NCBI RefSeq assembly: GCF_003014615.1
Contig: NZ_PYGI01000005.1
Location: forward strand, 105,047 to 169,046
Direction: 5' to 3'
DNA: 64,000 nucleotides
Source of the DNA: Marinobacterium halophilum
GTDB lineage: Bacteria; Pseudomonadota; Gammaproteobacteria; Pseudomonadales; Balneatricaceae
The notes under the pieces: generated by a model
What the model was told of the DNA's origin: nothing
The model's input: only the letters and a program-made list of their open reading frames with translations
The model's database searches: none
Program-made: the position numbers and the translations under genes
Shown: piece by piece, positions 58,003 through 64,000 of the stretch
Position numbering within the stretch: the stretch's first letter is position 1
Layout: every line of letters begins with the position of its first letter

Positions 58003-58030
58003 AAAAAAACGGGAGCCAAAGCTCCCGTTT
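58003..58030 (-). terminator. Terminator after bamC
   Basis: A 10-bp stem AAACGGGAGC/GCTCCCGTTT with a CAAA loop is followed on the minus strand by seven T. It lies 25 bp past the bamC stop. On the plus strand the T-run is short, so it may also weakly end rlmD-rluA. Confidence 0.85.
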
Positions 58031-58054
58031 CTGTTTGCGCAGCTGGCTCCTGAT

Positions 58055-59455
58055 TCAGTCTGCCTGTGGCAGCTGATCCTTAACCGCCCAAAGAATCTCT
58101 TCGGCAATCACCGCAGGCGCTTCCAGACCTTCAGCGTTGTACACGGAAAGGAACACGCCTGAGCGGGTTCTGTTCACTTTAAGCTGATAGCGGCCCGTAT
58201 GCTCATAGTTGCCGGTTTCGGCATTGTAGCTGCCGCGCTCACCACTACCGAATACATACACAACCTTACCACCAAACCAGATTTTGTAGCCTTCCTGGTT
58301 CGCCATATTGGTCGGATCAGACAATTCGGTACTCAACTCGCCATCTTCTTCTATACGCTCGGAAGACGGACGCGCACCGACAGCGCTGTAGCGCTTGCCA
58401 TCAATCTCTTCTTCACTCCCCAGCGCCGCACTGATCATGCTGGTATCCAGCTTGATATCACCGCGATCAGAGTGCAGCCATTCGAAGAACCCCATTTTTT
58501 CAGTATCATCAAACGGGGTCGTCGTTGTGTAGGTCATGTAGAAGACACCGACGGCCTGGTCACGCGTACCGACATCAACACCGGCTGCATCCAGTGCATC
58601 ACTCACCTGCTCCCAGGCGGCATCAATCGGTGCATTGATTTTCAGCACCGGATTGCCACGGGAATCACGACCCAGCAAAGGTCGCTCGGCACGCTGCTGC
58701 TGCAATGCAACCAGTGAGTTTGCGCTTTGCTGCGAACTGGCCTTGCTCAGATAGCGCAGCAGTTCGAACATCATGTCGGACTGGTAACCGACATCACGCG
58801 CTGTACGTTCCCAATCAACGGCAGCGACATCAGCAGACTCAGGGTACTGGGCATGCTTGAGCCGCACGGCAGTACGGCCGTAATTTTCAGGGTCCGGACG
58901 CAATGTCATACGCAACTTGTTGCGGGTAGGGCCCTCAACATCCTGCAGTGTCAGACGCTTGACCCAGCGATCAGCAAAACTGTATTCGCGGCCGTCCAAC
59001 ACGATCCATTCGGTTTCCATAACGCCCTGACGCGGATCTGAACGAGCCACATCGATCTCATTGAAGGCCCAGAAGTCCTGAGCCTTCAGCCATACATCAG
59101 CAATGGGCTCGTCAACCAGAATGACTTTTTCGCCTTCAATGCGACGGAAGTTGACACTGTCGCTGCCCGATTCCGCATAGAAAAACTCTGGCCGGGGCAC
59201 TGCGAACTCACTATCGCTGCGGGTTGCCGTAGCACCTACATCGGGCACAACCAGCTGCTCCTGCAACTGTTTGGCACGCAAATGTGGAGGCAACTGCAAC
59301 CGATCACTCTTTTGGGCCAGCTCATAATCCTGAGTGCGATCACGGATCACGCCGTTGTCGCCATAGATCGGGTTATTGCCAACCATACTGCAGCCCGTCA
59401 GCGCGACCGAAACGGCCAGCGCCAGCGGAAGATAGGTAGTCCGAAGTGTAGTCAT
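58055..59455 (-). CDS. bamC: Outer-membrane assembly lipoprotein BamC
   Basis: A 466-residue lipoprotein of the BAM complex. The signal peptide ends in the lipobox LTGC (Cys about residue 22). An extended N-terminal segment follows that, in BamC, lies over BamD; here it includes DYELAQKSDRLQLPPHL. Two helix-grip domains follow, as in the family. It is longer than E. coli BamC (about 340), mainly through insertions in and after the second domain. It follows dapA by 11 bp, the order dapA-bamC found in E. coli. Confidence 0.93.
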   Translation of the reverse strand: MTTLRTTYLPLALAVSVALTGCSMVGNNPIYGDNGVIRDRTQDYELAQKSDRLQLPPHLRAKQLQEQLVVPDVGATATRSDSEFAVPRPEFFYAESGSDSVNFRRIEGEKVILVDEPIADVWLKAQDFWAFNEIDVARSDPRQGVMETEWIVLDGREYSFADRWVKRLTLQDVEGPTRNKLRMTLRPDPENYGRTAVRLKHAQYPESADVAAVDWERTARDVGYQSDMMFELLRYLSKASSQQSANSLVALQQQRAERPLLGRDSRGNPVLKINAPIDAAWEQVSDALDAAGVDVGTRDQAVGVFYMTYTTTTPFDDTEKMGFFEWLHSDRGDIKLDTSMISAALGSEEEIDGKRYSAVGARPSSERIEEDGELSTELSDPTNMANQEGYKIWFGGKVVYVFGSGERGSYNAETGNYEHTGRYQLKVNRTRSGVFLSVYNAEGLEAPAVIAEEILWAVKDQLPQAD

Positions 59456-59466
59456 GCCAAATCCTG

Positions 59467-60342
59467 TTAGATGATGCCAGCTTCGCGCAAAGAAGTACGT
59501 ACCAGGTCCTGATACTGCTCAGACAGGACCGTCAACGGCAAACGGATACCGTTGTCGATCAACTTCATGTCATACATAGCCCACTTGACCGGAATCGGAT
59601 TGGCTTCCACGAACAGGTTGGTATGCAACGGCATCAGTCGCTGCTGCAAGGCACGAGCAGCTTCAGTCTCACCCTCCAGGCCCAGACGACACAGTTCGAT
59701 CATTTCAGCCGGCGCCACATTGGCTGTAACCGAAATATTGCCTTTGCCGCCCATCAGGATCAATTCGATCGCAGTCGCATCGTCACCCGAGTACACCGCG
59801 AAATCAGCCGGCACATTGGCGAGGAGCTCACGCGCACGATCCAGATCGCCCGTTGCTTCCTTGATACCGACAATGTTGTCAATCTCGGCCAAACGGTAAA
59901 CGGTTTCCGGCAACATATCGCAAGAGGTACGACCAGGCACGTTGTACAGGATCTGGGGGATAGCGACCGCGTCCGCGATTGCCTTGAAGTGCTGATACAA
60001 ACCTTCCTGGGTCGGCTTGTTGTAATACGGTGTTACCAACAGGCATGCATCCGCGCCAGCCTTGGCGGCACGCTGCGTCAGGTCGATCGCTTCCTTGGTA
60101 GAGTTGGCACCGGTACCCGCAATTACGGGAATACGACCGTCCACACGCTTGATGATCGCCTTGATGACTTCCAGGTGCTCATCATAATCCAGGGTCGGTG
60201 ATTCACCAGTGGTGCCAACGGCAACAATTGAGTCGGTACCCTTCTCGATATGGAGATCCACTATCTTATCCAGCGCAGTCCAATCGATCGCTCCATTGGC
60301 TGTCATCGGGGTCACGAGCGCTACAATACTGCCGCGAATCAT
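59467..60342 (-). CDS. dapA: 4-hydroxy-tetrahydrodipicolinate synthase
   Basis: Condenses pyruvate and aspartate semialdehyde in lysine and diaminopimelate synthesis, 291 residues. The pyruvate-binding GTTGESPTL, the active-site YNVPGRTSCD and the Schiff-base lysine in GIKEATGDLDR are all present. The start MIRGSIVALVTPM has GGAG six bases upstream; a longer frame would add 11 residues. It heads dapA-bamC. It competes with the ectoine pathway for aspartate semialdehyde. Confidence 0.97.
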   Translation of the reverse strand: MIRGSIVALVTPMTANGAIDWTALDKIVDLHIEKGTDSIVAVGTTGESPTLDYDEHLEVIKAIIKRVDGRIPVIAGTGANSTKEAIDLTQRAAKAGADACLLVTPYYNKPTQEGLYQHFKAIADAVAIPQILYNVPGRTSCDMLPETVYRLAEIDNIVGIKEATGDLDRARELLANVPADFAVYSGDDATAIELILMGGKGNISVTANVAPAEMIELCRLGLEGETEAARALQQRLMPLHTNLFVEANPIPVKWAMYDMKLIDNGIRLPLTVLSEQYQDLVRTSLREAGII

Positions 60343-60518
60343 CTCTGTCTCCATTTGTCTGAGAACTCTCAACATGTTGCATCATGCTACCGGTGCTGGG
60401 CGATAGCCTCAACCAGTAGACACTTTTTTGATATCGTAAAGGCCGATCATTCTAAACGAATTCTGCACCTTGCGCGTAGTAGTGCGCATCACTTTTTAGT
60501 CACTGAGGATGTTTCACC

Positions 60519-60986
60519 ATGACAGCACCCGTCATCGACCAGCCGGTCACCGATTTCACCGCCCCCGCAACCAGCGACACCGGCATCACGCTGAGCGCAC
60601 TCAAGGGCAGGAATGTGGTTATCTATTTCTATCCCAAGGACAGCACACCCGGCTGCACGACGGAAGGCCAGGATTTCCGTGACCTGTATGCTGAATTTCA
60701 GGCTCTTGATACGGAAATTTTCGGCGTATCCCGCGATGGTCTGCGCAGCCATGAAAATTTCAAGAGTAAACAGTCTTTCCCGTTTGAACTGATCAGCGAC
60801 AAGGACGAAGCCATCTGTCAGCTGTTTGATGTGATCAAACTGAAAAAAATGTACGGCCGCGAACATATGGGCGTTGAACGCAGCACCTTCCTGATCGATA
60901 AAGCGGGCGTATTGCGCCAGGAATGGCGCAAGGTCAAAGTCAAGGGACATGTCGCTGAAGTACTTGAAGCCGTCAAGGCACTTTAA
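60519..60986 (+). CDS. bcp: Thiol peroxidase Bcp/PrxQ
   Basis: A 155-residue peroxiredoxin that reduces hydroperoxides with thioredoxin. The peroxidatic Cys46 is in PKDSTPGCTTEG. The resolving Cys, which in E. coli Bcp lies five residues later, is absent (Gln at 51); the only other Cys is near residue 100. It may therefore work as a 1-Cys or atypical enzyme. It is divergent from dapA. Confidence 0.94.
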   Translation: MTAPVIDQPVTDFTAPATSDTGITLSALKGRNVVIYFYPKDSTPGCTTEGQDFRDLYAEFQALDTEIFGVSRDGLRSHENFKSKQSFPFELISDKDEAICQLFDVIKLKKMYGREHMGVERSTFLIDKAGVLRQEWRKVKVKGHVAEVLEAVKAL

Positions 60987-61004
60987 AGACACGGCCTCCG
61001 CTGA

Positions 61005-62078
61005 TCACACAGCGGAGGCTTCCACCTCTTCCGCCGCCTTGGGCCAGGCACTCAAAATAGCCTTGACCAGCGTTGCCAACGGAATTGCAAAGAACACACC
61101 CCAGAAACCCCAAAAACTGCCGAATACCAACACCGCCACGATAATTGATACCGGGTGCAGATTAACCGCCTCGGAAAACAACAGCGGCACCAATACGTTG
61201 CCGTCCAGTGCCTGAATGATGCCATAGGCGATCATCAGATACATGAAGTCTGTCCCCCACCCCCACTGGAACAGTGCAATCAGCATAACCGGCAGCGTTA
61301 CCAACGCGGCACCAATATAGGGAATCACCACCGACAATCCCACTAGAATACCGAGCAGAGCTGCATAGTTGATGCCAAAAAAGACAAACGTTACATAGCT
61401 GATAATACCGACAATCAAAATTTCGATCGCCTTTCCCCTCACGTAATTGGCAATCTGCTGGTCCATCTCATGCCAGACCCGGGTCATCATTGCCCGCTTT
61501 TCAGGCAGCAAGGCTGACCAGCCGCTCATCAGGTGCCGCCCATCCTTGAGGAAAAAGAACACCAGAATCGGTACCAGCACCACATAAATCAACAGGGTCA
61601 CGATGCTGGTGATCGAGTTGAGTGAAAAGGTCAGTACCCACTGCCCCAGCTGACTCAACTCAGCGGCGGCGGCAGCGATCAGTTCACGTATCTGGGTTTC
61701 GGACACCAGCTCCGGGTAACGCTCCGGCAATACCAACAGCAGCGCCTGTACCTCAGCCACCATGCGCGGTGCTTCATTAAACAGATTTACCAGCTGCTGC
61801 CACACGATCGGCAACACAAACAGCAAAAACGCCGACACAAATCCGATAAAAAGCAGAAACACCGAGATCACGGCAAAAAGATGCCCAATACCCCGCCGCT
61901 GCAACCAATCCACCACACCTTGCATCAGAAATGCCAGAATAATACTGGCGATCACCGGCGCCAGAGGCTGACCAAGTACCCAAATAACCAGCAGCGCGCC
62001 ACTGAGCAATAAAAACAAAAACAGCGCTTCTTCATCGGAGAAATAGCGGTCAATCCATTTACGGAATATTTTGCGCAT
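61005..62078 (-). CDS. AI-2E family transporter (PerM-type)
   Basis: A 357-residue inner-membrane protein with about eight helices. The family's conserved VWHEMDQQIANYVRGKAIEI and the later GLSVVIPYIGAALVTLP with FWGFWGVFFAIPLATLVKAIL are clear. E. coli TqsA, which exports AI-2, gave the family its name, but PerM members may carry other solutes. In gammaproteobacteria it is commonly found with tusA and bepA, as here, so a specific link to the LuxP gene 24 kb away is not supported by position. Confidence 0.92.
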   Translation of the reverse strand: MRKIFRKWIDRYFSDEEALFLFLLLSGALLVIWVLGQPLAPVIASIILAFLMQGVVDWLQRRGIGHLFAVISVFLLFIGFVSAFLLFVLPIVWQQLVNLFNEAPRMVAEVQALLLVLPERYPELVSETQIRELIAAAAAELSQLGQWVLTFSLNSITSIVTLLIYVVLVPILVFFFLKDGRHLMSGWSALLPEKRAMMTRVWHEMDQQIANYVRGKAIEILIVGIISYVTFVFFGINYAALLGILVGLSVVIPYIGAALVTLPVMLIALFQWGWGTDFMYLMIAYGIIQALDGNVLVPLLFSEAVNLHPVSIIVAVLVFGSFWGFWGVFFAIPLATLVKAILSAWPKAAEEVEASAV

Positions 62079-62087
62079 GTACCGTCC

Positions 62088-62333
62088 TTAGGCGTTATTA
62101 CCACGCCGAATCCAATAGATGAAATGCTGCTCATTACTGAACGTATGCAGCAACTCATGGTCCGACACTTCAGTATAAGCCGGAAAATCACGTACCGACC
62201 CGGCGTCGGTTGCTATAACTTTAAGTACCTGCCCCGGCGACAGTTGATGCAACGCAAGCTTGGCTTTCAACAAGGGCATGGGGCAACTCAGCCCGCTGGC
62301 ATCCAATTCCTGATCATGCTGGGGAGGTAACAT
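62088..62333 (-). CDS. tusA: Sulfur carrier protein TusA
   Basis: An 81-residue protein that passes persulfide sulfur for 2-thiouridine in tRNA and for molybdenum cofactor work. The C-P-x-P motif is C17-P-M-P20 in ASGLSCPMPLLKAK. The ATG chosen has GCAGGAG about eight bases upstream; a longer frame would add 13 residues. It lies ten bases upstream of the PerM-type gene and is divergent from bepA. Confidence 0.93.
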   Translation of the reverse strand: MLPPQHDQELDASGLSCPMPLLKAKLALHQLSPGQVLKVIATDAGSVRDFPAYTEVSDHELLHTFSNEQHFIYWIRRGNNA

Positions 62334-62422
62334 CGGCTCGACTCCTGCGATAACACTGGCCATGAATGGCAAGCACTATATACCATAAACAGATGCCAAG
62401 ATAATTCGGAAGGCGTTTCGAG

Positions 62423-63871
62423 ATGCTCAAGTTTACTGCTGCGAAAATCATTATGCTCGGCCTGCTATTGCTACCCTATCAAGCCAGCAATGCCACGGAA
62501 AATTATAACCTGCCACTGCTCAATGACGGCACCTCTTCAATTGTCAGCCTGGACGCCGAATACCGGCTAGGCCGCAACTGGGCGCGTATTCTGCGTGGCC
62601 AGGCCCCCATGCTCGACGACCCGATCACCTATCAGTATCTCGAAGACCTGCTCTGGCGACTACTGCCCAACAGTCAGGTACAGGACCGCAGACTGGAACT
62701 GTTCGTACTGGCCAACCCGAGCTTTAATGCCTTTGCCGTACCCGGTGGCGTCATCGGTGTACATGGCGGCCTTATACAGGCCGCCGAAAGCGAAGGTGAG
62801 TTGGCATCGGTCATCGCGCACGAATTGGCACACTTGAGTCAGCGCCATTACGCCCAACGCCTGGAGGAAGAACGCCGCAACCGCCCACTAATGCTGGCCG
62901 GGGTACTCGCCGGTATTCTGGTTGCAGCGGCCGATACCCAAGGCGGCATGGCGGTACTGTCTTCCACCATGGGCGCGACAACCCAGAACCAGCTGGCTTT
63001 CAGTCGCCGCAACGAGCAGGAAGCGGACCGCGTCGGCATGCAGACTCTGGTCAATACCGGCATTGATCCGCATACCATGCCCCAGATGTTTACCCGTCTG
63101 CAGCGCACCTATCAATTCTATGGCCAGCGCCCACCCGAATTCCTGCTGACTCACCCGGTGACCGAATCACGTATTGCCGACTCACTCAACCGCGCCAGTC
63201 AAATGCCGCGTCCGCAGCACAGCACAACCGGCATCGAGTTTTCGCTGATCAAGGCCCGTATGGATGTGCAGTTTGCCGACTCGGCCGATGCCGCATTGAG
63301 GGTTTTTCGCAACGCACTGGAGGCCAATGCTACTGCCTACAACCGTTATGGCCTAATGTTGGCTGCGATCGCCAATAATGACTTTCCCCTGGCCGAGCGC
63401 ACTCGTACCGAGATGCCTGCATCCTTGCGCCAGCACCCCTATGTCGAGCTAAGCCGCGCCGAAGCACTGCTGAAATCGGAACGCCCGGCCGACGCCGAGG
63501 CCGCAACGCGTAATTTGCTTTCCCTCTACCCTGGCAGCCGCCCAGTACGGAGCCTGCATGCGCGCGCACTACGCAGCAACGGCAAACTGAACGAAGCCCT
63601 GCGGGAATACAAGTCACTGACTCGTACTTACCCAACCGACGCACTCCTCTGGTTTCAACTGGCCGAAACCGAAGGTCTCGCCGGTAATACACTGGGGGTA
63701 CACGAGGCCCGCATCGAATATTTCATGCTGACCGCGCAACTGGACCGGGCACTCAAACAGATTGAATATGCCCGCAAGGCAAAAGGACTCCCACCTGCCG
63801 CCAGCTCACGCCTCGACCAGCGCGAACAGGAAGCGATCGCCTTACGCCAGGAAATGAAAGCCCAGTTCTGA
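62423..63871 (+). CDS. bepA: Periplasmic M48 metalloprotease BepA (YfgC)
   Basis: A 482-residue periplasmic zinc protease/chaperone that assists or degrades LptD and other outer-membrane proteins. A signal peptide of about 24 residues is followed by the M48 domain. H133-E-L-A-H137 in VIAHELAHLSQRH and Glu200 in NEQEADRVG bind zinc. The C-terminal half (about 270-470) is made of TPR repeats. It is on the plus strand, divergent from tusA. Confidence 0.95.
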   Translation: MLKFTAAKIIMLGLLLLPYQASNATENYNLPLLNDGTSSIVSLDAEYRLGRNWARILRGQAPMLDDPITYQYLEDLLWRLLPNSQVQDRRLELFVLANPSFNAFAVPGGVIGVHGGLIQAAESEGELASVIAHELAHLSQRHYAQRLEEERRNRPLMLAGVLAGILVAAADTQGGMAVLSSTMGATTQNQLAFSRRNEQEADRVGMQTLVNTGIDPHTMPQMFTRLQRTYQFYGQRPPEFLLTHPVTESRIADSLNRASQMPRPQHSTTGIEFSLIKARMDVQFADSADAALRVFRNALEANATAYNRYGLMLAAIANNDFPLAERTRTEMPASLRQHPYVELSRAEALLKSERPADAEAATRNLLSLYPGSRPVRSLHARALRSNGKLNEALREYKSLTRTYPTDALLWFQLAETEGLAGNTLGVHEARIEYFMLTAQLDRALKQIEYARKAKGLPPAASSRLDQREQEAIALRQEMKAQF

Positions 63872-63907
63872 GCCAATACAGCAGCAACGCGCAGACAATA
63901 AAAAAGG

Positions 63908-64000
63908 CTATGTCTGAGTTAGTTGTTGTGGATATCGCTCAATAGCTTCTAACAAACATAGCTCAGCTGTTATTCCAGTAGAATAACGTTCCAGCATCCG
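63908..64000 (-). CDS. Possible 3' end of an unidentified gene (partial)
   Basis: An open frame enters from the right edge and runs 30 codons on the minus strand to a TAG stop. The visible end includes MLERYSTGITAELCLL and EAIERYPQQLTQT. I do not recognise it. It is convergent with bepA and lies in DNA slightly richer in A and T. An ATG near the edge could also be the start of a very short frame, so coding status is uncertain. Confidence 0.3.
   Translation of the reverse strand, partial: RMLERYSTGITAELCLLEAIERYPQQLTQT

Noticed and set aside
61005..62078. AI-2 exporter partner for the LuxP system
   Set aside because: The protein belongs to the AI-2E family, but its PerM-like sequence and fixed neighbourhood (bcp, tusA, bepA) indicate a conserved housekeeping gene. 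Proximity to luxP is 24 kb, so a functional link is not supported.

Overview
The window reads as a housekeeping chromosome segment of a marine or halotolerant gammaproteobacterium, probably of the Oceanospirillales (Marinobacterium- or Amphritea-like; this placement is inference from gene content). The evidence is an ectoine operon with its own aspartokinase, a nine-gene sdhCDAB-sucAB-lpd-sucCD block facing gltA, TRAP uptake genes, an intact LuxP, and the order bamC-dapA-bcp-perM-tusA-bepA. Coding density is high. I see no insertion sequence, prophage, integrase or CRISPR array.

Layout. 0-3.2 kb: the start of an ectoine-specific aspartokinase, then ectC, ectB and ectA on the minus strand, and a divergent MarR regulator (EctR) with a 19-bp palindrome at its promoter. 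3.3-7 kb: hisC, a degenerate PAS-GGDEF protein, a divergent EAL-HDOD protein and cytochrome c5. 7-15.4 kb: htpG with a sigma-32 type promoter, two hotdog thioesterases with a DUF599 membrane protein, a DMT exporter, selO, two small DUF genes and dbpA. 15.5-28.5 kb: the TCA-cycle block with recognisable promoters and terminators. 28.6-29.3 kb: a tiny Cys-rich protein, an AT-rich empty stretch and tRNA-Val.

29.4-37.5 kb is the most unusual region. Seven co-directional genes, in transcription order, are a LuxP-type autoinducer-2 binding protein, a membrane histidine kinase of the HisKA_3 (NarX/DegS) class, TRAP dctP-dctQ-dctM, a Cache-domain HisKA_3 kinase and a NarL/FixJ response regulator. Every AI-2/borate contact residue I recall from Vibrio LuxP is present. 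The overlapping downstream kinase is not a LuxQ-type hybrid, so this looks like an AI-2 sensing branch that bypasses LuxU/LuxO and may be tied to organic-acid uptake.

37.5-43 kb: a TSUP permease, uvrB, an aspartate aminotransferase with a TTG start and an intact GGDEF diguanylate cyclase. 43-49 kb: a tetR-MFP-RND-tolC efflux operon with a long inverted repeat over its promoter. 49-55.9 kb: ppiD, tRNA-Asp, hupB, lon, nfuA and ybiB. 56-64 kb: rlmD-rluA, bamC-dapA, bcp, a PerM-family permease, tusA and bepA, then the end of an unidentified gene at the right edge.

Starts were moved inward from the longest open frame wherever a Shine-Dalgarno sequence and family N-termini argued for it (ectR, hisC, htpG, sucA, sucB, aspC, hupB, dapA, tusA, both PAS/periplasmic sensor proteins and others). 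Family names come from recognising sequence motifs by eye; no database search was run.
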